Origin: Lachnospiraceae bacterium UBA935
Lineage (GTDB): Bacteria > Bacillota > Clostridia > Lachnospirales > Lachnospiraceae
NCBI GenBank assembly: GCA_002293525.1
Contig: DBDJ01000043.1
Span: forward strand, 1-36,308
Length of the DNA: 36,308 bases
Direction: 5' to 3'
Program-made: the position numbers and the translations under genes
Part shown: positions 24,643 to 32,637 of the stretch, piece after piece
How positions within the stretch are numbered: position 1 is the first letter of the stretch
How the letters are laid out: every line of letters starts with the position of its first letter
Notes under the pieces: model-generated
Told to the model about the DNA's origin: nothing
The model's input: the letters and a program-made list of their open reading frames with translations, nothing else
Databases searched by the model: none

Positions 24643-25617
24643 ATGATAGAGGCAACTGATTTATACAAGAATTACCTGATTAAAAGCGGACATATCTGGA
24701 AGCGAAAAAAGGAAAGTAAAGAAGCGGTCAGAGGAATAAGTCTTGCAATCCGGCCGGGACAGATTACGGGCTTGCTCGGAGTGAACGGGGCAGGCAAGAC
24801 AACCACTATTAAAATGCTTACAACCATGATTTCCCCTACGTCAGGGACGATTGTCATCGATGGCATTGATGCAGTGACCAATTTTATGGAAGCTAAAAAA
24901 AAGCTTAACCTGATTACCGGCGGGGAGAGAAATATATACTGGAGACTTACCGCAGTAGAAAATCTGGAGTATTTCGGCAGTTTGTACGGGATGAAAAAAG
25001 CAGAATTGAAGAGTAGGATTGATGAGGTACTAAAAATTGTCGATTTGGAAGATCAAAAAGATATTCCGGTAGAGAAGTATTCCAAAGGCATGAAACAGCG
25101 GCTGCAGATTGCCAGAGGACTGATTAACGATCCGGCTTATCTGTTTATGGATGAACCGACACTGGGGTTAGATATCGTCATCACAAAAAGCATCCACGAC
25201 TACATAACAAAGCTGGCAAAGAATGAGAATAAGGGGATACTGATTACAACCCATTATATTTTCGAAGCGGAAGAATTATGCGATTTCATTTATGTGATTG
25301 ACGGAGGAAAGATTATCGCAAGCGGTACACCACAGGAAATCAAACTTCTTTACAGACCCAAAAAACGTTTCCGGATTACGGCGGCCATGCTGACAGATGA
25401 AACAGTGAACACCTTAAAGAAACTGAATGATAATGATATGGAAATTATAATCAGCCAGGAGTCACATTCTTTTGAAATGAAAACCGAACGAAGCAATGTC
25501 CAAAAGATAATCGGGGTGTTAAGAAAGCATGATATCGACATCAGCAATATCGAAACTGTTGATCCGACCTTGGAGGATGCTTTATATGACATGGTTTCCG
25601 GGGAGAGAAGAGGATGA
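24643..25617 (+). CDS. ABC exporter ATP-binding protein
   Basis: About 324 residues with all ABC ATPase motifs: Walker A GVNGAGKTTTIKML, signature YSKGMKQRLQIARG, Walker B YLFMDEPTLGLD, and the switch His in ITTHYIFEAEE. The C-terminal extension resembles NatA/DrrA-type exporter ATPases. ATG 24643 is preferred with AGGAG at 24631-24635; the upstream extension overlaps the permease. Its stop overlaps the start of the second permease (ATGA at 25614), so translation is coupled. It powers export through the flanking permeases. Confidence 0.92.
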   Translation: MIEATDLYKNYLIKSGHIWKRKKESKEAVRGISLAIRPGQITGLLGVNGAGKTTTIKMLTTMISPTSGTIVIDGIDAVTNFMEAKKKLNLITGGERNIYWRLTAVENLEYFGSLYGMKKAELKSRIDEVLKIVDLEDQKDIPVEKYSKGMKQRLQIARGLINDPAYLFMDEPTLGLDIVITKSIHDYITKLAKNENKGILITTHYIFEAEELCDFIYVIDGGKIIASGTPQEIKLLYRPKKRFRITAAMLTDETVNTLKKLNDNDMEIIISQESHSFEMKTERSNVQKIIGVLRKHDIDISNIETVDPTLEDALYDMVSGERRG

Positions 25618-26414
25618 AGATGTTTTTATCAGTATGCAGAGGTGAAATTAAGAAACAGCAAAGGAATTACTTCAATTCCTGGTCAACCTATATTTCCCTG
25701 CTTGTCTGGCCGGTGTTGACTTTGGCTGTTTCCTATTATTCTTATCTGAGTTTTGATTTGGAAGTATTAACAAAAATCGGGATTCATTCGGCAGATGATC
25801 TGGCTGTTTTTTTGCTTACCGGTGCTTTATGTTACAATTGCTTTTGGCTGATGGTACAAAGTGCGTTTTTTATGTTGAATGAGCGGGAAAATGGCACTCT
25901 TGAGATGGTCTTTATGACACCGGCATCGCGGATGGGAATTTTATATGGGAGATCTTTGGGGGTTTTCAATCAAGGCATTTGGTTTTTTGTATTTTATATG
26001 GTCATGGTCATGGTGATCAGAGGAACGGATGCCGGCACCGTGACCGGCTTACCCGCAGTTTTTGTTTCGCTGCTAGTAAGCGCGGTTATTTGGGGCGGAT
26101 TTATGAATGCCGTATTTATTACGTCCCGTGATGCAAGTTTTTGGTTTATTTTGTGTGATGAACCAATGAAGCTTTTGTCAGGAGTACAGTTGCCTGTTAC
26201 GGTAATGCCTTTTATCTTAAGAGCGCTTTCGGTCATATTCCCGCTTACCTATTGTCTGGATATAGCCCGTTCATTCTTTTCCGGTGCTGTGCCGGAAGAT
26301 ACGGTATGGCTTAAGTACATAATGATCAATTTGCTGCTGATCATGCTTACGGGCCTAATTTTAAGGCTGGCAGAAAAGCATAACAGGACGACCGGCAACC
26401 TGCAGTTTTATTAA
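25614..26414 (+). CDS. ABC-2 type exporter permease, second subunit
   Basis: A 266-residue ABC-2 permease with six predicted helices (YISLLVWPVLTLAVSYYSYL, MINLLLIMLTGLILRLA) and the family segment NERENGTLEMVFMTPASRMGIL, parallel to the first permease. ATG 25614 overlaps the stop of the ATPase gene by four bases. It completes the exporter. The peptide gene follows 57 bases later. Confidence 0.88.
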   Translation: MKMFLSVCRGEIKKQQRNYFNSWSTYISLLVWPVLTLAVSYYSYLSFDLEVLTKIGIHSADDLAVFLLTGALCYNCFWLMVQSAFFMLNERENGTLEMVFMTPASRMGILYGRSLGVFNQGIWFFVFYMVMVMVIRGTDAGTVTGLPAVFVSLLVSAVIWGGFMNAVFITSRDASFWFILCDEPMKLLSGVQLPVTVMPFILRALSVIFPLTYCLDIARSFFSGAVPEDTVWLKYIMINLLLIMLTGLILRLAEKHNRTTGNLQFY

Positions 26415-26471
26415 CACAAGCTATTTTTCATTATGATAGATAGCAAATATAACAGGAAAGGAGGTTTTATC

Positions 26472-26549
26472 ATGTATCAGAAACCGGAAATCAAAAAGGT
26501 AGATAATGAGCAGATTGTCGCCCGCATTTGTGCCTTGCTGGTAGCCTAG
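26472..26549 (+). CDS. Candidate RiPP precursor peptide, 25 residues
   Basis: A 25-codon gene has one of the best ribosome sites in the window, AAAGGAGG at 26457-26464, 7 bases before ATG 26472. It encodes a lysine/acid-rich first half starting MYQKPEIKK and a hydrophobic tail ending ICALLVA, with a single Cys at position 20. Y2-x-x-P5-x-I7 resembles the YxxPxL leader motif bound by RiPP recognition elements in lasso peptide systems, and a PqqD-like recognition protein is the next gene. If the leader ends around Ala17 or Arg18, the core would be only 7-8 residues (ICALLVA or RICALLVA). It lies between the exporter and the modifying enzymes. A regulatory leader peptide is the main alternative. 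Confidence 0.72.
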   Translation: MYQKPEIKKVDNEQIVARICALLVA

Positions 26550-26560
26550 TATCTATCTGA

Positions 26561-26610
26561 TATAGAAACAGGATTGAAAACAGCTACATCTTTTCTTTCC
26601 TGTTTCTATA
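26561..26610 (+). promoter_or_regulatory. 13-bp inverted repeat after the precursor gene
   Basis: TATAGAAACAGGA (26561-26573) pairs perfectly with TCCTGTTTCTATA (26598-26610) around a 24-base loop. It has no trailing T run. Such a structure between a precursor gene and its enzymes usually stabilises the upstream mRNA or limits read-through, giving more peptide than enzyme. Confidence 0.75.
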
Positions 26611-26629
26611 CAACAATTCGGCGTATGAC

Positions 26630-26896
26630 ATGATATTGATTGCGATGGTAAAAAAGAAACTGGGGGTTTTAATCAGCAAAATTGACGGAGTTTATTATGC
26701 GTCATATGAGTACGAGGTTTATGAACTCAATGAAGTGGGGGCACGCGTTCTAGACTTGTGCAATGGTAAGAATACCAATGAAGATATCATTAACAAGATC
26801 AGCGGATTCTATCAGCATGACAAAGAGCTAATAAGTCAGGATGTCAGTCAATACATTGATCAGTTACTGTCTATGGACTTGATTGCTTCCTGTTGA
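26630..26896 (+). CDS. PqqD-like RiPP recognition protein
   Basis: PqqD-fold proteins bind the leader of a precursor peptide and present it to modifying enzymes. The 88-residue product has the winged-helix outline of the family: a beta-rich first half (VLISKIDGVYYASYEYEVYEL), the NEVGARVLDLCNGKNTNEDIINKI segment matching the hallmark in which a hydrophobic-Gly-hydrophobic-Trp/Leu turn is followed by helices, and a final helix. ATG 26645 is an alternative start. It follows the candidate precursor and overlaps the frame of the next gene at its stop. It is the strongest evidence that this is a peptide-modification operon. Confidence 0.82.
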   Translation: MILIAMVKKKLGVLISKIDGVYYASYEYEVYELNEVGARVLDLCNGKNTNEDIINKISGFYQHDKELISQDVSQYIDQLLSMDLIASC

Positions 26897-26913
26897 TATG
26901 GAAAGGAAGACGA

Positions 26914-27663
26914 ATGCATAAAGATAAAATATTAAATGACAGACTGGTCGAATGCCAAATGACGGCGGAAGACATCATTGATTATGTCAGGAGCTATATA
27001 TGTTTAAACAGTGAGGATGCCATCATCGTATATATTTCATTGTTCGACGGTCTGGGGAACAGGAATTCAGATATTGATGTCTATGTATTATCAAGTGAAG
27101 AAAAACAGCAGAAAACTTTAATGGCTAGAATCAGCAAGGCTGTTTGTGATATAGAATTCTGGACATTCGAAAGCATGGAAAGAGCTGTTGCCAGTGCCAG
27201 AACGATGAAAGATCCGGTAACCTTAAAACTGTTGCAAAGAATAGAGCGGGGTGTCTGCATATATGGTGATTCGGAATGTTACAAAATGCTAATTAAGAAC
27301 CTTAGCGGTATAGATTTCAATAAATTAATATGTGAATATTTTGTTTCGATTGCCGGCGGTGAGTATGATGATGCCGTTAAGATGGTAAAAAACCGGAATT
27401 ACATGGCGGCTTTAAGCTGCGCCCGAAGAGGGATTGACAATCTGATCGCGGCGTTTAATGCCAAAAACGGGTTTGCCAACCTGAATCTAAAATGGAGCTC
27501 TACGATTTTGATTAACCACGATGGTTTTGGAAACGCAGAAATAATGTCAGGATATGTGAAATATCAGATTTATTCGCATATCACAGAAGCATCGATTTCC
27601 AGAGAAGTTGAAGAAATGCTGGATTATATTTCTGACGGACTTACTAAAGTAGCCTTGGATTAA
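26914..27663 (+). CDS. Nucleotidyltransferase with helical C-terminal domain
   Basis: About 249 residues. The N-terminal part is a minimal nucleotidyltransferase fold: DGLGNRNSDIDVYVLSS supplies the G-x-x-x-x-S-D-I-D motif (D53, D55) that binds metal and NTP. The C-terminal half is helical (YMAALSCARRGIDNLIAAF) like the substrate-binding region of aminoglycoside nucleotidyltransferases and HEPN-type partners. ATG 26914 follows AAGGAAG; the longer TTG frame is less likely. In this operon it may transfer a nucleotidyl group to the peptide or to a small building block. An antitoxin-like or antibiotic-resistance role is possible but fits the context less well. Confidence 0.78.
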   Translation: MHKDKILNDRLVECQMTAEDIIDYVRSYICLNSEDAIIVYISLFDGLGNRNSDIDVYVLSSEEKQQKTLMARISKAVCDIEFWTFESMERAVASARTMKDPVTLKLLQRIERGVCIYGDSECYKMLIKNLSGIDFNKLICEYFVSIAGGEYDDAVKMVKNRNYMAALSCARRGIDNLIAAFNAKNGFANLNLKWSSTILINHDGFGNAEIMSGYVKYQIYSHITEASISREVEEMLDYISDGLTKVALD

Positions 27664-27711
27664 GGGTTTGTTTGAGCAGCCTTTAACGCAAGTTGCGCTA
27701 AGGAGCAGTCT

Positions 27712-28959
27712 GTGATAGGCATGATAGGCATAGGTGTAAAGATGACAAATACAAAAAATGAATGTATTTATTTAATGGGAGGCAGTTGCTGTAATATCGA
27801 GATCGAATCTTCAGATGTATTGGTAAAGAAGATACAGGAGTCTGTGTCAGGTGTAGAAAATGGATATAAAAAGTTCTATTTTGAAGTGCAGCATATTTAT
27901 AACGAGAGTAAGTTATTTCCTGAATTATATCCGAAAATCTATGAAATAGACAGCAGTAATGACAAATATTCGGTAAAATTTGAGTTTTGCTTTCAAGGAA
28001 AAACCTTGGCGGATATCTTGCGGAATGAGACATATGATGAAGAGTATTTTGAAAAAAGCCTAGAGGTCATCCTTGATAAATTATTTCATGATTATTATTC
28101 CATTCCAAGAGAAAGTAAACCGAGTCCCAATTATATTATACAGTGTTATATGGAAAGAATAGAGAAGCGCCTTCATGTAGTGACGGCAAAGCAGTTCAGG
28201 AATAAATACCAGTGCAGCGAAACCTTGGTAAAGATGATACGATATGGGGTTTATATCAATGATCAGTATTATCCGTCCATTCTAGAATACACAGGGTATC
28301 TCAGAAAAGACAAAGAGCTGCAGAGTAAGTTAATGATCACGCATAACACGTATTCGCATCATGACCTAATTCCGGCTAATATTGTTGTTGGGACGGATAG
28401 TCCGGAGCATATTACGGCATTTCGTTTGATAGACCCGAGAGGAGAGGGTGAAACAGGAACTGATGTGAGAAATTTTATGTATGATATGGGAAAAATACTG
28501 GTCGGGGTAGATACATTAGATATTTTCCGTATTTTTAACGGGAATATTGCAGAAAAATTATATTCATTGGAATGTCTTGATCATGATGACGATATGCTAA
28601 GATTTCATTTTGGTTTTCACACTGGTCATCCGATTGTACGGAAATACATGAGCGCGGCCAATAGCTTTTTTGATATTATGCAAAGGAATGGCTATTACTG
28701 TGATTTTGTAGGGGAAACACCGGAACAATTATATATGAAGTATCTTTTTTCTTTTGCGAATATGTTTCATCCTGATATACCCTGCAGGATAATATTTGAA
28801 CGTGAGGAATCTATTCCAATCGCCATGTATCTGAGAGGAATGATGGTTTACCGCGCATTTATGGATCAATATTATGGAATGGATCCCCTTCGTTTACCAG
28901 GAAATAAAGAAGCTGTAGAACTCTGGCCCGATAGTAACAACTCTATTGACAGACAATAA
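27712..28959 (+). CDS. APH-like small-molecule/peptide kinase
   Basis: The 415-residue protein shows the kinase core of the aminoglycoside phosphotransferase group: the catalytic loop TYSHHDLIPANIVV (D218, N223) and the metal-binding RLIDPRGEG (D241). The N-terminal lobe is divergent and I do not see a standard glycine-rich loop. A GTG start at 27712 is supported by AAGGAGC. As antibiotic resistance it would be unusual in mid-operon, so I favour phosphorylation of a pathway intermediate, for example a sugar, the peptide or a nucleoside. Self-resistance by product phosphorylation is the main alternative. Confidence 0.78.
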   Translation: MIGMIGIGVKMTNTKNECIYLMGGSCCNIEIESSDVLVKKIQESVSGVENGYKKFYFEVQHIYNESKLFPELYPKIYEIDSSNDKYSVKFEFCFQGKTLADILRNETYDEEYFEKSLEVILDKLFHDYYSIPRESKPSPNYIIQCYMERIEKRLHVVTAKQFRNKYQCSETLVKMIRYGVYINDQYYPSILEYTGYLRKDKELQSKLMITHNTYSHHDLIPANIVVGTDSPEHITAFRLIDPRGEGETGTDVRNFMYDMGKILVGVDTLDIFRIFNGNIAEKLYSLECLDHDDDMLRFHFGFHTGHPIVRKYMSAANSFFDIMQRNGYYCDFVGETPEQLYMKYLFSFANMFHPDIPCRIIFEREESIPIAMYLRGMMVYRAFMDQYYGMDPLRLPGNKEAVELWPDSNNSIDRQ

Positions 28960-28999
28960 GAAAAACAAGTAATCCACTGGATGAGAGAGGTAACATGGA

Positions 29000-29767
29000 A
29001 TGATCATTGAGAATTTTAAGCCCCTGTCATTAGATTTTGTTTTCAGAAGGACAAGCATCTCTTTTGATGCCTTTGACCTGAGGCTTCAGATTGACGAAAA
29101 ATATGTGGATATGCAGGTAGCCTATAATAGCGATCTTATTCATGCCGATAGGAATCAGATTGTTTATTTGAGCCATCAAAACAAACAAATAAAAAAACGG
29201 CCGATTTATCTGTATTCCCGAAACATATATGAACGAAAGATAGGAAATGATTTGGTTCATATGGATTTTCTTATATACAATAACGATATTGTCTTTGACG
29301 GTGTCTGTGTGAACCGGTCCAAGGGCCATGTCAATGACGTTGACGAAATGGAAATATTTCAGGTCTTAAGAGGCAGGATATTTTGTCTGTTTATAGACGT
29401 AGACAATAAAAAACACTACGGGGTATTTGAAGAAGGGGATTATTATCATGTTCCGAACGGCTGGTATCATTGCACATATATTCTGGATGGCCCGGCTATA
29501 GTCGCCAATTTTTATATGAGGACATTCTGGGAAACTGATTTAGAAAAAAAACCATATTTTGTAATGGAAAATAAGATTTCTATTGAAAAAAAGGATGGTG
29601 AAATAACCATCAAAGAAAGAGGAGGGGGAACGATGGGCATGGGAGAAATAGCCGGGAAATATGCTGAATATAGGGATATATCCAATGATTTCTACAGTAA
29701 AATAAGTAAGTATTTAGATAAAAGCATTTTTGAATTATTTTTTTCAGATTGTTACATTGATCTATAA
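29000..29767 (+). CDS. Cupin-domain protein
   Basis: The 255-residue protein has a double-stranded beta-helix core. The first motif is SKGHVNDVDEMEIFQVLRG, the second VPNGWYHCTYI, matching cupin motifs with His/Glu metal ligands. The spacing and the P-x-x-W-x-H turn recall cupin-type phosphoglucose isomerases, though similarity is distant. The C-terminal 60 residues are helical and not recognised. It would fit isomerisation or oxidation of a sugar-like or amino-acid-like intermediate. GAGAGG lies before the start. I am sure of the cupin fold, not of the reaction. Confidence 0.65.
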   Translation: MIIENFKPLSLDFVFRRTSISFDAFDLRLQIDEKYVDMQVAYNSDLIHADRNQIVYLSHQNKQIKKRPIYLYSRNIYERKIGNDLVHMDFLIYNNDIVFDGVCVNRSKGHVNDVDEMEIFQVLRGRIFCLFIDVDNKKHYGVFEEGDYYHVPNGWYHCTYILDGPAIVANFYMRTFWETDLEKKPYFVMENKISIEKKDGEITIKERGGGTMGMGEIAGKYAEYRDISNDFYSKISKYLDKSIFELFFSDCYIDL

Positions 29768-29806
29768 GACGGTGTTATCGATGCAAAAGTACTGCGAAGG
29801 GAAGTA

Positions 29807-31465
29807 ATGATCATGTACATATTAGGCATACATGGCTTTAGTCACGACGCCAATGCGGCGTTATTGGAAGACGGAGTTTTGATTTCTTTTTATGAAGAAG
29901 AAAGATTATCAAGAAAGAAACATGATGACGGCTTTCCTTATCTGGCAATCGCTGCATGTTTAACAAAAAAAGCGATCAGTTTGGACGATATTGACATCGT
30001 TGCGATCGACATGCTTTCCGGTATGGCGACAAAATGCAGCGATGAAATCAAAAAAATGGGGTACAAAAATAAAATTGTTTTTGTACGGCATCACGATTCA
30101 CATGCTGCCGCCTCTTATTATGCATCAGGGTACGAAGAAGCAGCGGTATTGATTGTTGATGGGCATGGAAGCAATGCTGATGAAGTATTTCTGCGGGATA
30201 AACATTATCTGCATTCACAGGGGGATCATGCAAAATATGAGTTACAGTCCTTTTATCGTGGACATGGCGGAAAATTACGATTAATTGACAGAACAATCGG
30301 TAGTCAGGATTACCGGAACGGTATTGGTATATTATATACTTTGGCGTCCTACTTAATTGGTTTTGGGGAGTTTGGAGCGGGTAAGGTGATGGGGCTGTCA
30401 CCATATGGCGAACCGGATCATGAGTATTCTGCGGATATTCTGAAAATTTTCGGCGAAAAGGATATCGTATTGAAAGGCAGAGACAGCATTACCGACAATA
30501 TGACTTATTATTGCAAAAAATATTTTAATTCAGTAAAACCCAGAGTAGCAGAGCCGTTGCCCGATAAAACTTATACGAATTTGGCCTACAAAGTTCAAAA
30601 TGAATTGGAGAAAAGTTTGATTCATCTGTGTAATTATCTTTATGAAATTACGGGATGCAAAAAATTATGTTTTGGCGGCGGCGTAGCGCTGAACGGCGTT
30701 GCCAATATGAAAATCCTGGAACAGACAAAGTTCGAGGACATCTATATTTTTCCAGCCACTTCCGATACCGGGGTGGCGATCGGCAATGCGGTTTATGTCT
30801 GGAAGGTAATGATGGAACAAAAGAATAAGTTTCAGTTTGAAAATGCTTATTGGGGAACAGAGTATCCGGACGAAAGCATCGAACAATTGATAAATAATTA
30901 CAGAGAAAAACTTCTGATACAGCGGGTTGACAATATCTATGATGAAGCAGCAGCTTCGTTGAGCAAAGGTCGCATCATCGGGTGGTATCAGGGCAGAAGC
31001 GAGGTGGGGCCGCGGGCGCTGGGGAACCGCAGTATTCTGGCTGATCCCAGACCTTTATGGATGAAGGATAAGATCAATGCAGAAGTAAAGCATCGCGAAG
31101 CATTCCGGCCATTTGCGCCATCTGTTTTGGAAGAACATTGCCATGAATACTTTCAATTGGACAAACAGAGTCCTTATATGTTATTAATGGCCAGTGTAAG
31201 GAAAGAAAAAAAGGCCTTTATCCCTGCCGTAGTCCATGTGGACGGAACGGCCAGAATTCAGACGGTTAACAGTAATCAAAATGAGAGATTTTATGAACTG
31301 ATAAAGGCTTTCTATAAAAAGACCGGCATTCCCCTTTTGCTTAACACCTCTTTTAATGTCGCCGGCCAGCCCATTGTCGAGACGCCAAAGGATGCGATAG
31401 AATGTTTCCTCCGCACCGGGATCGATGAACTGGTTATAAACCATTATTATATAAAAAGGAGATAA
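29807..31465 (+). CDS. O-carbamoyltransferase, NodU/TobZ/CmcH family
   Basis: Members make a carbamoyl-adenylate from carbamoyl phosphate and ATP and move the carbamoyl group to a hydroxyl of a natural product. The 552-residue protein has the two domains of the family: the Kae1-like N-domain (GIHGFSHDANAALLEDG, FVRHHDSHAAASYYASG, VLIVDGHGSNADE, FGGGVALNGVANMKI) and the C-domain (WYQGRSEVGPRALGNRSILAD, REAFRPFAPSV, LLLNTSFNVAGQPIV). All are strongly conserved, so it should be active. A second Met at 29813 is an alternative start. In an operon with a peptide gene its acceptor may be a side-chain hydroxyl, or the single Cys if thiocarbamoylation occurs as in HypF chemistry (inference). Confidence 0.92.
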   Translation: MIMYILGIHGFSHDANAALLEDGVLISFYEEERLSRKKHDDGFPYLAIAACLTKKAISLDDIDIVAIDMLSGMATKCSDEIKKMGYKNKIVFVRHHDSHAAASYYASGYEEAAVLIVDGHGSNADEVFLRDKHYLHSQGDHAKYELQSFYRGHGGKLRLIDRTIGSQDYRNGIGILYTLASYLIGFGEFGAGKVMGLSPYGEPDHEYSADILKIFGEKDIVLKGRDSITDNMTYYCKKYFNSVKPRVAEPLPDKTYTNLAYKVQNELEKSLIHLCNYLYEITGCKKLCFGGGVALNGVANMKILEQTKFEDIYIFPATSDTGVAIGNAVYVWKVMMEQKNKFQFENAYWGTEYPDESIEQLINNYREKLLIQRVDNIYDEAAASLSKGRIIGWYQGRSEVGPRALGNRSILADPRPLWMKDKINAEVKHREAFRPFAPSVLEEHCHEYFQLDKQSPYMLLMASVRKEKKAFIPAVVHVDGTARIQTVNSNQNERFYELIKAFYKKTGIPLLLNTSFNVAGQPIVETPKDAIECFLRTGIDELVINHYYIKRR

Positions 31466-31468
31466 AGA

Positions 31469-32614
31469 ATGCATAGACAGATTACCCATCAGAATATTAG
31501 GACAGAGATTCAGTCAGCAGTAAAGGACGCCGGTTTTATCGGCAGGTGCGTATATTTCGAAGAACCCTATGACTATGAAGTATATTGTTCGGATCCTGGG
31601 TGTTCTAAGCATATCATCAAATTTTTAGAGCCATATTATAAATGGGATTATCAAAAAAACATATCGGCCCGGGAGACGTTCCGGATCAAAGCTTCTATAA
31701 AACCGGATCTGGTTTTCTGGGCAAAGAGTTACTTTACAGACGGGGAAAAAGTGGCGGTTAAACTGCCGACGTTAAGTCGCTTTGATACTTACTCGCGGAA
31801 GAAAAGCGATGAAAAAACGGCGATTTATTGGATTGAAGATACTGACACCTATATTCTGATCGAGAAAGAAGAAATATTCATTGTTGCTGCCAACGAAAAG
31901 GGGCTAAATATTAATGTGATTCGTGTGATCCGTGATACAACACAGCTTAAGTTTCAAAACAACGGAGGGGTTTTCTTTCATTCAACGGCTTTTTGTGATG
32001 CGGCGAACGGAGTTGTGATCATGGGAGATAAAGGAGCGGGAAAAACCACATTATTATTCAAATATATCATGAATTATAACTTTCAGACAGTATCATTAGA
32101 CCGGAGTTTTTTATATCAAAACGACACTGGCATAAGCTTATATGGCTGGCCTAATTCATTGAATCTTGGTATGGGAACGATTCGGGCGAATTCTGATCAG
32201 CCGGAAATGCAGCAGCTGTTAAGTCAAGGAAACGAGCAAAAATATAAAGACTTCGATACCGAATTTCAGTGGAATGATAAGGACAAAATTCACTTAAACC
32301 CCTATGAGGTTTCATTTCTTCGCAGACAGGATCAAGCCTGCTTAAGGGCCATTATTTTTGCCAGCTTTGAAAAGAGCGGAAAAGAAGCAGTAAAACAAAT
32401 TACAGATCAGAGACTGTCCGCTTTATTAGAGGAGAATTGCTATTCTCCATATGACCCGAACTTCAAAAATTGGCATGAGCTGGTCACAATAGAGAAAATA
32501 TGCCATAAATACAAAGAAAATATTGTTCAATCTATTATCAATACAGTCCCCTGTTATGAGATGATATATAATGCCGACACAATTCCGGAAAATTTATTGG
32601 CAATCAACGATTGA
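31469..32614 (+). CDS. HPr-kinase-like P-loop protein
   Basis: The 381-residue protein has a divergent N-terminal part and an HprK-type nucleotide-binding core: GVVIMGDKGAGKTTLLF (P-loop G186-T194), then VSLDRSFLY where HprK has its second acidic motif. HprK-like proteins accompany PqqD domains and lasso peptide clusters, where some phosphorylate the peptide (known for lasso peptide kinases). AAGGAG stands before ATG 31469, 3 bases after the carbamoyltransferase. Its stop overlaps the earliest start of the radical SAM gene. It probably phosphorylates the peptide or serves an ATP-driven recognition step. Confidence 0.75.
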   Translation: MHRQITHQNIRTEIQSAVKDAGFIGRCVYFEEPYDYEVYCSDPGCSKHIIKFLEPYYKWDYQKNISARETFRIKASIKPDLVFWAKSYFTDGEKVAVKLPTLSRFDTYSRKKSDEKTAIYWIEDTDTYILIEKEEIFIVAANEKGLNINVIRVIRDTTQLKFQNNGGVFFHSTAFCDAANGVVIMGDKGAGKTTLLFKYIMNYNFQTVSLDRSFLYQNDTGISLYGWPNSLNLGMGTIRANSDQPEMQQLLSQGNEQKYKDFDTEFQWNDKDKIHLNPYEVSFLRRQDQACLRAIIFASFEKSGKEAVKQITDQRLSALLEENCYSPYDPNFKNWHELVTIEKICHKYKENIVQSIINTVPCYEMIYNADTIPENLLAIND

Positions 32615-32637
32615 TTTTGAGTGCGGCAGAGCCGCAG

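Noticed and set aside
26425..26453. Possible internal promoter TTTTCA-17-TATAAC before the peptide gene
   Set aside because: The predicted start would fall on the ribosome site of the peptide gene and leave no leader; the -35 is weak.
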